Shown here piece after piece: positions 34,096 through 44,089 of a DNA stretch of 64,000 nucleotides. The stretch is from positions 124,001 to 188,000 of the forward strand of contig NZ_VLLI01000010.1 of assembly GCF_007830615.1 (NCBI RefSeq), in the 5' to 3' direction. Numbering within the stretch: position 1 is the stretch's first letter; every line of letters begins with the position of its first letter. The position numbers were made by a program, and so were the translations under genes. The notes beneath the pieces were generated by a model. It was not told where the DNA came from, made no database searches, and saw nothing but the letters and a program-made list of their open reading frames with translations. The DNA is from Mucilaginibacter frigoritolerans. Lineage in GTDB: Bacteria; Bacteroidota; Bacteroidia; Sphingobacteriales; Sphingobacteriaceae.

Positions 34096-35001
34096 ATGAA
34101 AAAGTTATTAATTATTTGTTTTCTGATGGCTGCCTTACCACGTATTATTTTTGCCCAGCAAGCAGATTCGGCTGCCAATCTAAAGAGATTGCGTTTATAC
34201 GAGGATAGCCTGGCGTATTTAGGTAAAAAAATAATAAATGATAGTGTTGATTTTAACCGCAAAAATGCCAACTACGCCTTTATAAAAATGTTAGTGGGTA
34301 CACTTAAAGTACCAAATTCATTTTATTATCCATTTGATTCTTTAAAATCCATTACCATCACCAACTCGCCCGACAGGCATTTCCGCATATTAACCTGGCA
34401 TGTACTTAATGATGATGGCAGCTACCGCTTTTATGGCACCATACAAATGCGGGGAAGCAGTTTACAAATGTTCCCGCTTAATGATTATTCTCCACAGCTA
34501 ACCAACCCCGAAGATTCCATTACTACTAATGCTAAGTGGTTTGGAGCTCAGTATTATAAAATAATACATGTTACTACTCCAAAATCATACTATGTTTTAC
34601 TGGGATGGAAGGGTAACACTATACAAACAACAAAAAAGGTAATTGATGTACTGTCATTTAATGATGGTAAAGCCTTTTTTGGTTTGCCTGTGTTTGATGG
34701 CAATGGTAAAACCCGCAAAAGAGTGGTATTTGAATATACACGCCAGGCATCTATGTTATTAAGATATGTGCCCGAGCAAAATCTGATAGTTTTTGATCAT
34801 CTTTCACCACCTGATCACAAATTGAAAGGCAAGTTAAGCAGCTACGGGCCTGATTTAAGCTACGATGGTTATGTTGAAAGGGGCGGGCACTGGGCCTTTG
34901 TATTAAACCTGGACATGAGAAATGTTCCGGATGCGCAGGATGAACAATACGTTGATCCCAAAAAACAGGCAGCAATCGATAAAGCTACTGCTAACCAATA
35001 A
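34096..35001 (+). CDS. Secreted hypothetical protein (301 aa)
   Basis: A signal peptide (about 1-20, ending before QQADS) precedes a 280-residue domain with many aromatic strands (FRILTWHVLNDDGSYRFYG, YYVLLGWKGN, VVFEYTRQASMLLRY) and no membrane span. The look is a beta-rich periplasmic or surface protein found in Bacteroidota. I do not know a named function. It starts 8 nt after the thiolase stop, so they may share a transcript, although the functions look unrelated. Confidence 0.78.
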   Translation: MKKLLIICFLMAALPRIIFAQQADSAANLKRLRLYEDSLAYLGKKIINDSVDFNRKNANYAFIKMLVGTLKVPNSFYYPFDSLKSITITNSPDRHFRILTWHVLNDDGSYRFYGTIQMRGSSLQMFPLNDYSPQLTNPEDSITTNAKWFGAQYYKIIHVTTPKSYYVLLGWKGNTIQTTKKVIDVLSFNDGKAFFGLPVFDGNGKTRKRVVFEYTRQASMLLRYVPEQNLIVFDHLSPPDHKLKGKLSSYGPDLSYDGYVERGGHWAFVLNLDMRNVPDAQDEQYVDPKKQAAIDKATANQ

Positions 35002-35143
35002 GAAATTATCGAATAAAACACAATAAACAAGACCTATAATTAATCAATAACCAAATATTAACCTCACATCTAATAGCAATTTCAGTATTAAATTCTGATT
35101 CACAAGAATTATAGTATTTTAGACGATTATTTTAACTGACTTT

Positions 35144-36637
35144 ATGGTTCAACAAACAGTGGCAGCTGATGCTGTGGTAAAAAAATCCAGATTCCCAAAA
35201 AGCGTTCCATTCATTATTGGAAACGAAGCGGCAGAGAGATTTAGTTTTTATGGGATGCGGTCAATATTGACGCTTTTTTTGGTGAAACAGTTTTTTAACC
35301 CTACTGGCAGTGCAGCGTTATCCCAGCAAGCTGACGCACATGCCAATAAGCTAAATCACCTGTTTGTAATGGTAGCTTATGCGCTGCCATTTGTGGGTGG
35401 CATGGTGGCCGACTGGTTTACCGGCAAATATAAGCTCATATTATATATCTCGATGGTTTACTGCCTGGGACATCTTTTATTATCGATGTTTGATACCAGC
35501 CTCGGCGGCTTTGAATTCGGGATGCTTGTAGTTGCTATTGGTGCTGGCGGTATAAAATCTTGCGTATCAGCCAATGTGGGCGACCAATTTGATGCCAGCA
35601 ATCAAGATTTACTTTCGAAGATTTATGGCTGGTTCTATTTTAGTATTAACGCCGGCTCCATGTTATCAACTATTGCTATTCCAATTACTTATCGCCTATA
35701 TGGACCGAAATGGGCTTTCGGTATCCCGGGTATATTGATGGCGCTGGCCACCCTTATATTCTTTTTGGGCCGCAAACTATATGTAAAAGTTCCACCACAG
35801 GGCGTTAACCGCAATAACCTGGTATTTATAACATTTTATGCATTAACCCATATAGGGCAACGCAGACCGGGCGAGTCGTTATTGGACGTTGCCAAAGGCC
35901 CGTTCGATCCTGAAAAGGTAGAGGGCATGAAAGCGGTTTACCGAGTAATGGCCGTATTCTTTTTCGCCCTGGCATTTTGGGCAGTTTGGGACCAATGCCT
36001 ATCAGAATGGACACTTTATGCTGCTAAATCAGACCGCAATATTAATCTTGGCTTTACTTCATTCGTTATTGATCCGGGTTCAGTATCCACGTTTAATACT
36101 GTTTTCCTAATGATATTTATAGTGCTATTTAATTATGGATTATATCCGTTTTTAGATAAACTGGGGTTAAAAACCACTCCACTTCGCAGACTTGGCACCG
36201 GCTTAATTTTAACTGCTTTGTCGTTCGTAGTGATTGCCTTTACACACAATAGCATCGAGCATGGCGGCACACCGTCAATTTGGTGGCAGATACTTGCTTT
36301 TATGATACTTTCGGCTGCCGAAGTATTGGTGTCAATTACAGGCCTGGAATACGCTTATACGCATTCGCCAAAATCAATGAAAAGCACCATGACGGGCCTT
36401 TGGCTCCTGGTAGTATCATTTGGTAATCTTATTACCGCAGTTGTTAACAGCTTTATCGAAGGTGGCGGATGGTGGGCTCGTAACCTCAAGGGCGCAAACT
36501 ATGAATGGTTCTTTGTAATATTTATTGGAGTGTTTGTGGTAGCATTCCTATTTATTTCACCGCGACTGAAGGAACGCAACTATATTACCGACCCATATGT
36601 TGATAACCAGGTAATTGCAGATACACATCAACTGTAA
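35144..36637 (+). CDS. POT/PTR2 family proton-dependent oligopeptide transporter
   Basis: The product has 497 residues with about 12-14 membrane spans. The family signatures are visible: ERFSFYGMRSILTLFL in helix 1 (the ExxER-type proton site region) and GAGGIKSCVSANVGDQF in the PTR2-2 motif, plus WQILAFMILSAAEVLVSITGLEYAYTHSP near the end. Such carriers import di- and tripeptides with protons across the inner membrane. A strong terminator follows at 36654. The gene appears to be a single transcriptional unit. Confidence 0.95.
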   Translation: MVQQTVAADAVVKKSRFPKSVPFIIGNEAAERFSFYGMRSILTLFLVKQFFNPTGSAALSQQADAHANKLNHLFVMVAYALPFVGGMVADWFTGKYKLILYISMVYCLGHLLLSMFDTSLGGFEFGMLVVAIGAGGIKSCVSANVGDQFDASNQDLLSKIYGWFYFSINAGSMLSTIAIPITYRLYGPKWAFGIPGILMALATLIFFLGRKLYVKVPPQGVNRNNLVFITFYALTHIGQRRPGESLLDVAKGPFDPEKVEGMKAVYRVMAVFFFALAFWAVWDQCLSEWTLYAAKSDRNINLGFTSFVIDPGSVSTFNTVFLMIFIVLFNYGLYPFLDKLGLKTTPLRRLGTGLILTALSFVVIAFTHNSIEHGGTPSIWWQILAFMILSAAEVLVSITGLEYAYTHSPKSMKSTMTGLWLLVVSFGNLITAVVNSFIEGGGWWARNLKGANYEWFFVIFIGVFVVAFLFISPRLKERNYITDPYVDNQVIADTHQL

Positions 36638-36653
36638 ATTATTTACATTATTT

Positions 36654-36696
36654 AAAAAGCAGCAGGGTAAAAAATACTTTGCTGCTTTTTTATTTT
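36654..36696 (+). terminator. Intrinsic terminator after the POT transporter
   Basis: The 11-nt arms AAAAAGCAGCA (36654-36664) and TGCTGCTTTTT (36680-36690) pair perfectly, and the T-rich tail TATTTTTTAT follows. It ends the transport gene that stops at 36637. Confidence 0.85.
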
Positions 36697-36747
36697 TTAT
36701 GCCGCCAAAATCAATTAGTTTTGCGAACTCTTTATTATAATTTTTAA

Positions 36748-37479
36748 GTGCCAGATAGCATAGTTATTATCCCGACTTATAATGAAAAGGAAAACATCGA
36801 GCGGATGATCCGCAGGGTTTTTTCCTTACCTCATGATTTCCATTTATTGATCATTGATGATGGGTCGCCGGATGGCACTCAAAATATCGTTAAACAATTA
36901 CAGCTCGAATATCCCGAACGGTTGTTTATAGAAGAACGTGCCGGTAAACAGGGATTGGGAACTGCCTATATTCACGGTTTCAAATGGGCCATAGCGCATA
37001 ATTATGATTTCATTTTTGAAATGGATGCCGATTTTTCCCATAACCCTGATGATCTGCTCAGACTAAGGGAAGCCTGCGTTGAAGGGGCAGATGCCGCCAT
37101 TGGTTCAAGGTATATTAACGGAGTAAATGTTGTTAACTGGCCTATGAGCAGGGTACTGATGAGTTACTTTGCTTCGGTATATGTACGCTTTATAACCGGT
37201 ATAGATATTCAGGATTCTACCGCAGGATTCATGTGCTACAAACGCAGGGTATTTGATACCCTTGATTTGAATAAGATCAAATTTGTAGGCTACGCTTTCC
37301 AGATAGAGATGAAGTACACCACCATAAAACATGGCTATAAATTAGTGGAAGTACCTATTATATTTACTGATCGTACTGCCGGAACTTCAAAAATGTCGAC
37401 AAGTATTTTCAGGGAAGCTTTTTTTGGGGTGATCCAGATGAAGATCAACTCTATTTTTCGGAAATATCCGGAAGGATGA
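36748..37479 (+). CDS. Polyprenol-phosphate mannosyltransferase-like GT2 glycosyltransferase
   Basis: The product has 243 residues from a GTG start. GT-A fold motifs: VIIPTYNEKENIERMI near the start, IDDGSPDGT (about 30-38), the metal-binding DAD in EMDADFSHNPDD (about 90-102), and DSTAGFMCYKRRVF (about 153-166). There is no membrane domain, unlike GtrB. Proteins of this length and pattern make dolichol/polyprenol-phosphate mannose. No ATG is available near the family start, which supports the GTG. It is followed by 109 nt and then ruvB. Confidence 0.9.
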   Translation: MPDSIVIIPTYNEKENIERMIRRVFSLPHDFHLLIIDDGSPDGTQNIVKQLQLEYPERLFIEERAGKQGLGTAYIHGFKWAIAHNYDFIFEMDADFSHNPDDLLRLREACVEGADAAIGSRYINGVNVVNWPMSRVLMSYFASVYVRFITGIDIQDSTAGFMCYKRRVFDTLDLNKIKFVGYAFQIEMKYTTIKHGYKLVEVPIIFTDRTAGTSKMSTSIFREAFFGVIQMKINSIFRKYPEG

Positions 37480-37588
37480 TCACCTTTTTGTAATATTGTT
37501 TTTACTAAAGGGTATTCATAGTTCAACAATTCGTCATCAGGGCTTTCCAGTTTTCGGACTTGAAAAATAAACACTAATTTCGTTGGCA

Positions 37589-38611
37589 ATGAACGAACAT
37601 TTAGATCCTGACCGCGAACGTCTCTCTCCTGCTGAACGTGATATTGAAAAAGTTTTGCGCCCGCAGGTATTTGAAGATTTTACCGGCCAGCATAAAATAT
37701 TAGCCAATTTAAAGATTTTTGTACAGGCTGCCCGTCAGCGCGGCGAAGCACTGGATCACGTGTTGCTACATGGCCCTCCAGGTTTGGGAAAAACCACCCT
37801 CTCCAACATCATTGCTAACGAAATGGGGGTTGGCTTCAAAGTCACTTCGGGCCCGGTACTGGATAAACCTGGTGATCTGGCTGGCCTGCTCACCAATTTA
37901 GAAACCGGCGACATTTTATTCATTGACGAAATTCACCGTTTGAGCCCGCTGGTTGAAGAGTATTTATACTCAGCTATGGAGGATTTCAAGATTGATATTA
38001 TGCTGGAAAGCGGTCCTAATGCCCGCTCGGTACAAATCTCGCTGAATCCTTTTACACTTGTTGGAGCCACTACTCGCTCAGGGTTATTAACTGCACCTTT
38101 ACGTGCCCGCTTCGGTATCAATGCAAGACTTGAATATTACGATGCCAAATTGCTTACCACTATTCTATTGCGCTCCTCATCTATATTAAAAACCCCTATC
38201 AGTGATGAGGGTGCCTATGAAATTGCCCGTAGAAGTCGTGGTACACCACGTATTGCCAATGCACTGTTGCGCCGTACCCGCGATTTTGCACAAATAAAAG
38301 GCGATGGCAATATTGATACCGCAATTGCCAAATACGCGTTAAATGCACTAAACGTTGACGAGCATGGTCTTGATGAAATGGATAACAAAATATTAAGCAC
38401 CATAATTGATAAGTTTAAAGGAGGCCCTGTTGGCTTAAAAACCATTGCAACAGCCGTTGGCGAAGATGAAGGTACCATTGAAGAAGTTTATGAACCCTTT
38501 TTAATACAGGAAGGCTTTTTAATGCGTACCACCCGCGGCCGCGAGGCAACAGAAAGTGCTTATAAACATCTTGGTAAAATAAAACTGGGCGGTAATCCGT
38601 CTTTGTTCTAA
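37589..38611 (+). CDS. ruvB: Holliday junction branch migration ATPase RuvB
   Basis: The product has 340 residues from the ATG at 37589; a TTG two codons upstream is in frame. Walker A GPPGLGKTT, Walker B LFIDEIHRL, sensor 1 GATTRSGLL and the arginine-finger region LRARFG are all intact, and the C-terminal winged helix ends TTRGREATESAYKHL. RuvB hexamers drive branch migration with RuvA and RuvC in recombinational repair. The gene is complete and ordinary for the phylum. Confidence 0.97.
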   Translation: MNEHLDPDRERLSPAERDIEKVLRPQVFEDFTGQHKILANLKIFVQAARQRGEALDHVLLHGPPGLGKTTLSNIIANEMGVGFKVTSGPVLDKPGDLAGLLTNLETGDILFIDEIHRLSPLVEEYLYSAMEDFKIDIMLESGPNARSVQISLNPFTLVGATTRSGLLTAPLRARFGINARLEYYDAKLLTTILLRSSSILKTPISDEGAYEIARRSRGTPRIANALLRRTRDFAQIKGDGNIDTAIAKYALNALNVDEHGLDEMDNKILSTIIDKFKGGPVGLKTIATAVGEDEGTIEEVYEPFLIQEGFLMRTTRGREATESAYKHLGKIKLGGNPSLF

Positions 38612-38646
38612 AATAAAAACACCCCTTAACTACTCCTGATAAACTA

Positions 38647-40926
38647 ATGAAAAATTTCTTCCTTTTTATAGCCCTGCTGATTACTGTAAAAGGCTTCTCT
38701 CAACAAACCACTAAAGCTGTTAACCTGGTTGATTACATCAACCCTTTAATGGGCAGCGATTCCAAGTACGATCTTTCAAATGGTAATACCTACCCTGCTA
38801 TTGCATTGCCATGGGGTATGAACACATGGACCCCTCAAACAGGTAAAATGGGCGACGGGTGGCAATATACTTATGATGCCCACAAGATCAATGGCTTTAA
38901 AGAAACGCACCAGCCTTCACCATGGATGAATGACTATGGTCAATTTGCCATAATGCCGGTTACCGGGCATCTGAAGGTATCACAAAATGGTCGCGCCAGC
39001 TGGTTTTCCCATAAGGCTGAAATAGCAAAACCTTATTATTACAGTGTTTTCCTGGCCGACCATAACGTAACCACAGAAATTGCACCTACTGACAGGACAG
39101 CTCAATTCAGGTTTACCTATCAGAAGAACGATAGTTCTTTTATTGTGATAGATGCATTTGATAAAGGATCATTTGTTAAAGTTATCCCGAAAGAAAATAA
39201 GATTATTGGCTACTCCACCAAGTTTGCACGCGGGCCATTAAAAAACTTTAAAGACTACTTTGTTATTTATGTTGATAAACCTATCGTAATAGCGCAAACC
39301 TACAGCGATTCAACATTAACCGATTCATTATCACTACACGCCAAACATGCTATAGCTGTTATTGGCTTTAAAACCAGCGATAACGAAAAAGTGCATTTAA
39401 GGGTAGCCTCATCATTTGTGAGCTTTGAACAAGCAGAGCTTAACTTAAAAAGAGAGCAAGGCAACGATAGCTTTGATGTTACCGAACAAAAAGCTAAAGA
39501 TGTTTGGAACAAAACCCTTAACCATCTGGTAGTTGAAGGTGGTTCTGTTGATCAGATGCGTACCTTTTATTCATGCATGTACCGCATGCTGTTTTTCCCG
39601 AATAAACTTTACGAAGTTGATGCCAACAACAAGATTGTGCACTACAGTCCGTACACCGGCACAGTAATGCCGGGTTATATGTTTGCGGGAACTGGCTTCT
39701 GGGATACTTTCAGGGCACTTTATCCTTTCCTTAACCTGGTTTATCCAAGCATAAACAAAGAGATGCAGCAAGGCCTTATAAATGACTACAAAGAAGGTGG
39801 CTGGTTGCCTGAATGGTCGAGCCCAGGTTACTCTGATGTAATGGTGGGTAATAACTCTGCTTCAGTAGTTTCTGAAGCCTATATAAAAGGTTTGCGGGGT
39901 TATGATATCGAAACTTTATATCAAGCCTTAATACATGGAGCCAATAACGAGGGCCCAAGAGCAACCGGCCGTAAAGGTGTTGAATATTACAACCAACTGG
40001 GTTATGTACCTTACGATGTTAAGATAGACGAAAATGCCGCGCGTACATTAGAGTATTCTTATGACGATTTTGCCATTTATCAATTGGGCAAGGCTTTACA
40101 CAAGCCTGAATCTGAAATTGGCATCTACAAAAAACGCGCGCTGAACTACCGTAACCTGTTCGATCCGTCAACCGGTTTAATGCGCGGTAAAAATAAAGAT
40201 GGCTCATTCCAAACGCCATTTAATCCATTTAAATGGGGTGATGCCTTTACCGAAGGTAACAGCTGGCATTATACCTGGGGCGTTTTCCAGGATATGCAGG
40301 GATTAATTAACCTGATGGGTGGTAAAAAACAATTTATTGCCAAGTTAGATTCCGTATTTACGCTCCCTCCTATTTTTGACGACAGCTATTACGGCGAAGT
40401 GATCCACGAGATCCGCGAAATGCAGATTGTAAACATGGGCCAGTATGCACATGGAAACCAGCCTATACAGCACATGCTTTATCTTTACGGATATGCAGGC
40501 CAGCCATGGAAAACCCAATACCACGTGCGTGATGCTATGAATAAATTATACATGGCTACTCCTGATGGCTATTGCGGCGATGAGGATAACGGACAAACAT
40601 CTGCCTGGTATGTATTTTCGGCAATGGGCTTTTACCCGGTTTGCCCGGCGAGTGATCAGTATGTATTAGGTGCGCCATTGTTTAAGAAAATTACCGTAAA
40701 CCTTGAAAACGGCAAAAAAATAGTGATCAATGCGCCAAACAACAGCGACAGTAATATTTACGTAAATACCATGACGGTTAATGGCCAGCCTTATGATTTT
40801 AACTGGCTAAGCCATAAAGCATTATTGCAGGGAACTACCATTAACTTTAACATGACCGCACAGCCAAACAAACAACGCGGTACAAAGGATATTGACGTTC
40901 CATTTTCTTTATCAACCGAAAAATAG
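38647..40926 (+). CDS. GH92 family alpha-mannosidase
   Basis: The product has 759 residues with a signal peptide (about 1-19). The GH92 layout is clear: an N-terminal beta domain starting YINPLMGSDSKYDLSNGNTYPA, then the (alpha/alpha)6 catalytic part with GTGFWDTFRALYP (about 350-362), GWLPEWSSPGYSDVMVGN (about 389-406), the HGNQPIQHMLYLY segment and PDGYCGDEDNGQTSAWYVF, which contains the family acid/base residues. GH92 enzymes are calcium-dependent exo-mannosidases acting on N-glycan or yeast mannans. An oxidoreductase gene follows after 3 nt. Confidence 0.95.
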   Translation: MKNFFLFIALLITVKGFSQQTTKAVNLVDYINPLMGSDSKYDLSNGNTYPAIALPWGMNTWTPQTGKMGDGWQYTYDAHKINGFKETHQPSPWMNDYGQFAIMPVTGHLKVSQNGRASWFSHKAEIAKPYYYSVFLADHNVTTEIAPTDRTAQFRFTYQKNDSSFIVIDAFDKGSFVKVIPKENKIIGYSTKFARGPLKNFKDYFVIYVDKPIVIAQTYSDSTLTDSLSLHAKHAIAVIGFKTSDNEKVHLRVASSFVSFEQAELNLKREQGNDSFDVTEQKAKDVWNKTLNHLVVEGGSVDQMRTFYSCMYRMLFFPNKLYEVDANNKIVHYSPYTGTVMPGYMFAGTGFWDTFRALYPFLNLVYPSINKEMQQGLINDYKEGGWLPEWSSPGYSDVMVGNNSASVVSEAYIKGLRGYDIETLYQALIHGANNEGPRATGRKGVEYYNQLGYVPYDVKIDENAARTLEYSYDDFAIYQLGKALHKPESEIGIYKKRALNYRNLFDPSTGLMRGKNKDGSFQTPFNPFKWGDAFTEGNSWHYTWGVFQDMQGLINLMGGKKQFIAKLDSVFTLPPIFDDSYYGEVIHEIREMQIVNMGQYAHGNQPIQHMLYLYGYAGQPWKTQYHVRDAMNKLYMATPDGYCGDEDNGQTSAWYVFSAMGFYPVCPASDQYVLGAPLFKKITVNLENGKKIVINAPNNSDSNIYVNTMTVNGQPYDFNWLSHKALLQGTTINFNMTAQPNKQRGTKDIDVPFSLSTEK

Positions 40927-40929
40927 CAT

Positions 40930-42018
40930 ATGAAAAATTTCATTAAAACCATTGTATTTTCATTTATTCTGCTCGCTTTTGCCGGCATAGTTAATGCACA
41001 AAACAAGCTACGTTTAGGTGTGGCCGGTTTAAACCACAATCACGTTTATGGAATTTTAAGTAGATACAGGGATGGCAAGGCCGATATTGTGGGCATTGCA
41101 GAGCCAAACAAAGCCTTATGGGTAAAGTTTGGCAAGCAATTCCATATCCCCGACTCCTTGTTCTTTACAGACCTTAAAACAATGGTGCTTAAAACAAAGC
41201 CCGATGCTGTTTTAGGTTACAACGCTGCCGCTAATCATGTGGATATTGTGGAAGTATGTGCACCATTACATATCCCGGTTATGGTTGAAAAACCTTTGGC
41301 GGCCACTTTGAGCCAGGCTAAACGGATGGAAGAACTGGCTAATAAATATAACATCAAAGTATTAACAAATTACGAAACCACATGGTACCCGTCTAACTTA
41401 GACGTATACAATACCGTAAATGCAGGCACTATTGGATCAATTAAGAGAATGGTAGCGCACGATGGACATCAGGGGCCAAAAGAAATTGGTTGCAGCGAAG
41501 AGTTTTTAAGCTGGCTTACCGACCCTGTATTAAACGGTGCCGGTGCCCTTAATGATTTTGGATGCTATGGTGCCGACCTGATGACCTGGATGATGCATGG
41601 TCAAAAGCCTATTGCGGTAACAGCTATTGGAAGGCATTACAAACCGGCTGTTTATCCAAAAGTAGAAGATGACGCTACCGTTATTGTAGAATATCCGGGT
41701 GCTATAGGGCAGATAGAAGGATCATGGAACTGGCCATTCTCTATAAAAGATTTTGAAGTTTTTGGCGAAACAGGTTACCTGCATGCCCTTGATACCAGTC
41801 ACATTGTTAGCCGCCTGCGCGAAAACATTAAAAGTTCAAAAACAGTTGATCCGCTTGCCGCGCCTATAAATGACCCAATTATTTATTTAACCGCAGTGCT
41901 GCATAACCAATTGCCTGGCACGGATGATCTTTCGTCCTTAAAGTACAATATGATTGTAATGGAAATATTGGATGCTGCAAAAAGATCAATTAAAGAAGGC
42001 AAACGAATTGTGTTATAG
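40930..42018 (+). CDS. Gfo/Idh/MocA family oxidoreductase, exported
   Basis: The product has 362 residues. A signal peptide (about 1-23) is followed by the NAD-binding Rossmann fold (RLGVAGLNHNHVYGILSRY), the EKP motif in VMVEKPLAATLS and the GALNDFGCYGADL segment that corresponds to the GGG-x-DxG-x-H region. Exported members of this family are common in Bacteroidota glycan loci and act on sugar derivatives; some use a tightly bound NAD cofactor (GH109-like). Starting 3 nt after the GH92 stop, it is probably translated from the same mRNA. Confidence 0.9.
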   Translation: MKNFIKTIVFSFILLAFAGIVNAQNKLRLGVAGLNHNHVYGILSRYRDGKADIVGIAEPNKALWVKFGKQFHIPDSLFFTDLKTMVLKTKPDAVLGYNAAANHVDIVEVCAPLHIPVMVEKPLAATLSQAKRMEELANKYNIKVLTNYETTWYPSNLDVYNTVNAGTIGSIKRMVAHDGHQGPKEIGCSEEFLSWLTDPVLNGAGALNDFGCYGADLMTWMMHGQKPIAVTAIGRHYKPAVYPKVEDDATVIVEYPGAIGQIEGSWNWPFSIKDFEVFGETGYLHALDTSHIVSRLRENIKSSKTVDPLAAPINDPIIYLTAVLHNQLPGTDDLSSLKYNMIVMEILDAAKRSIKEGKRIVL

Positions 42019-42126
42019 ATAGATTATTTCAAATAAATTCAAACTTTTATTGTTATTCTTTATTTATACCAAAAGCAAAATAATATTACTTTTGCCCACT
42101 TCAAATTTCAAATACACCGTTATCAA

Positions 42127-42912
42127 ATGATTAAACAACTCATAGCCGTTGCAGCACTCTCATTTTCTGCTTTGGTTTCATCAGCACAGTCAGCAAGCAA
42201 TGCGGCAATTATGGCCCGCAAACAAGTACCAATCGTTTGTTATCACCAAATCCGTGATTGGAGGCCAACTGATTCCAAAACATCAAAAGATTATATCATA
42301 CCTGTTGCTGCATTCAAAGAGCACATAAAAATGCTGGCTGATAGTGGTTACCATACTATACTGCCTAATCAGTTATATGATTATTTAACAAAAGGCACCC
42401 CACTGCCAAGCAAACCTATTATGCTTACGTTTGATGATACCGACCTTGACCAGTTTGAGATTGCACGCCCTACGTTGCAGAAATATGGTTTTAAGGCTGT
42501 TTATTTTATCATGACAGTATCTTTAGGTCGCCCGCATTACATGAGCAAGGAGCAGGTAAAGCAACTATCTGATGAAGGAAACGTAATTGCCAGCCATACC
42601 TGGGATCACCACCGCGTAGACCGGTACAAACATGATCCTAATCCTAAAAAGGATGACTGGGTGATTCAAATTGAAAAGCCAACAAAAAAACTGGAGGAAA
42701 TTACAGGCAAAAAAATGGAATACTTTGCTTACCCGTTTGGTGTATGGAAAAAACCAGTATTACCAATAGTTCAGAAGTATGGCTTTAAGTTGGCATTTCA
42801 ACTTGCTGACAAACGTGATCCTGACTACCCGTTGATGACTGTTAGAAGAATATTGGATAGTGGTTACTGGTCAACAAAAACATTCAGCAATAGTTTAAGA
42901 CATAGTTTTTAA
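42127..42912 (+). CDS. Polysaccharide deacetylase family protein (CE4-like)
   Basis: The product has 261 residues with a signal peptide (about 1-20). NodB-homology motifs: VPIVCYHQIRDW, then MLTFDDTDLDQF (motif 1, with the catalytic and metal Asp), IASHTWDHHRVDRY (motif 2, HxxxH) and YFAYPFGVW (motif 3). It should remove acetyl groups from a cell-wall or extracellular glycan. It follows the GH92/oxidoreductase pair after 108 nt, which contain a possible -7 element TACTTTTG (42087-42094), so it may have its own promoter. Confidence 0.9.
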   Translation: MIKQLIAVAALSFSALVSSAQSASNAAIMARKQVPIVCYHQIRDWRPTDSKTSKDYIIPVAAFKEHIKMLADSGYHTILPNQLYDYLTKGTPLPSKPIMLTFDDTDLDQFEIARPTLQKYGFKAVYFIMTVSLGRPHYMSKEQVKQLSDEGNVIASHTWDHHRVDRYKHDPNPKKDDWVIQIEKPTKKLEEITGKKMEYFAYPFGVWKKPVLPIVQKYGFKLAFQLADKRDPDYPLMTVRRILDSGYWSTKTFSNSLRHSF

Positions 42913-42955
42913 TCCCCTAGCCCCTAAAGGTGGAATTTAAAATACAACGGAAGCT

Positions 42956-42986
42956 CCTCTTTGAATAATTCAAAGAGGCGTTTTTA
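42956..42986 (+). terminator. Intrinsic terminator after the deacetylase gene
   Basis: The arms CCTCTTTGAA (42956-42965) and TTCAAAGAGG (42969-42978) pair perfectly around TAA, followed by CGTTTTTATTT. Confidence 0.88.
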
Positions 42987-43040
42987 TTTGAATACGATTT
43001 GAAGCCAGATAGCAGACTAATTTTAAATTTTGTTTTGTGG

Positions 43041-43048
43041 TATATTTG
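43041..43048 (+). promoter_or_regulatory. Bacteroidota -7 element directly before queG
   Basis: TATATTTG matches the TAnnTTTG consensus of the Bacteroidota primary sigma factor and ends only 5 nt before the queG ATG. Transcription would then start at or beside the start codon, suggesting a leaderless or near-leaderless mRNA. Confidence 0.55.
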
Positions 43049-43053
43049 CACCA

Positions 43054-43992
43054 ATGCTCCAAAACAAACAGCAATATAGCACGCTCATAAAAAATGAAGC
43101 CAAAAGGCTGGGCTTTATGTTTTGTGGTATATCAAAAGCTGATTTTTTGGAGGAAGAGGCGCCCAGGCTGGAAAACTGGTTAAAAAACAACATGCAGGGC
43201 GAAATGCACTACATGGAAAACCATTTTGATAAGCGCCTGGATCCACGCCTGTTGGTTGATGACGCAAAATCAGTAATCTCTTTAAGTCTTAATTATTTTA
43301 CTGATGCACAGCAAATTGACCCCTCAGGTCCTAAAATTTCCAAATACGCTTATGGTACTGATTATCACCAGGTAATAAAAGAAAAACTCAAACAACTGCT
43401 GGACATTATAAATGAACAAATAGGCGAAGTGAGCGGACGGGCCTTTGTTGACTCGGCTCCGGTGCTGGACAAGGCCTGGGCCAAAAAAGCTGGCTTAGGC
43501 TGGATAGGAAAGAACACTAACCTGATCAGCAAAAAGGTTGGCTCGTTCTTTTTTTTAGCGGAGCTGATAGTTGACATTGAACTGGAATATGATATTGCCC
43601 CCACTGCCGATCATTGCGGTACCTGCACCAACTGCATTGACGCTTGCCCTACCCAGGCTATTGTAGGGCCTTATATTGTTGATGGCAGCAGATGTATCTC
43701 CTACCTTACCATTGAATTAAAAAATGAAATACCTGCGGAGTTTAAAGGTAAAATGGACGATTGGATGTTCGGCTGCGATGTTTGCCAGGATGTTTGTCCA
43801 TGGAACAAATTTTCCGTTTTGCATCAGGAACCTGCCTTTACTCCCCACCCCGATCTTTTAAACCTAAAAAAGCAGGATTGGGAAGACATTACAGAAGACG
43901 TATTTCAAAAAGTATTTAAAAACTCTGCTGTAAAAAGAACAAAGTACAGCGGTTTAAAAAGGAATATCAATTTCCTTGGAAAGGACAATTAA
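43054..43992 (+). CDS. queG: Epoxyqueuosine reductase QueG
   Basis: The product has 312 residues from the ATG at 43054; a TTG at 43030 would add eight residues not expected in the family. The family core ENHFDKRLDPRLLVDDAKSV and AGLGWIGKNTNL is followed by two 4Fe-4S motifs, CGTCTNCIDACP and CDVCQDVCPW, as required for the cobalamin-dependent reduction of epoxyqueuosine to queuosine in tRNA. The length is that of the short QueG form without HEAT repeats. Confidence 0.96.
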   Translation: MLQNKQQYSTLIKNEAKRLGFMFCGISKADFLEEEAPRLENWLKNNMQGEMHYMENHFDKRLDPRLLVDDAKSVISLSLNYFTDAQQIDPSGPKISKYAYGTDYHQVIKEKLKQLLDIINEQIGEVSGRAFVDSAPVLDKAWAKKAGLGWIGKNTNLISKKVGSFFFLAELIVDIELEYDIAPTADHCGTCTNCIDACPTQAIVGPYIVDGSRCISYLTIELKNEIPAEFKGKMDDWMFGCDVCQDVCPWNKFSVLHQEPAFTPHPDLLNLKKQDWEDITEDVFQKVFKNSAVKRTKYSGLKRNINFLGKDN

Positions 43993-44089
43993 GATTATTT
44001 ACAGGCGATTAATAACCACCTGCAAAATCAAAAAATATAAAATCGCCTGACTTCCAAAATCGAAAATCCGACTTCCGAAATTGAAAAAA

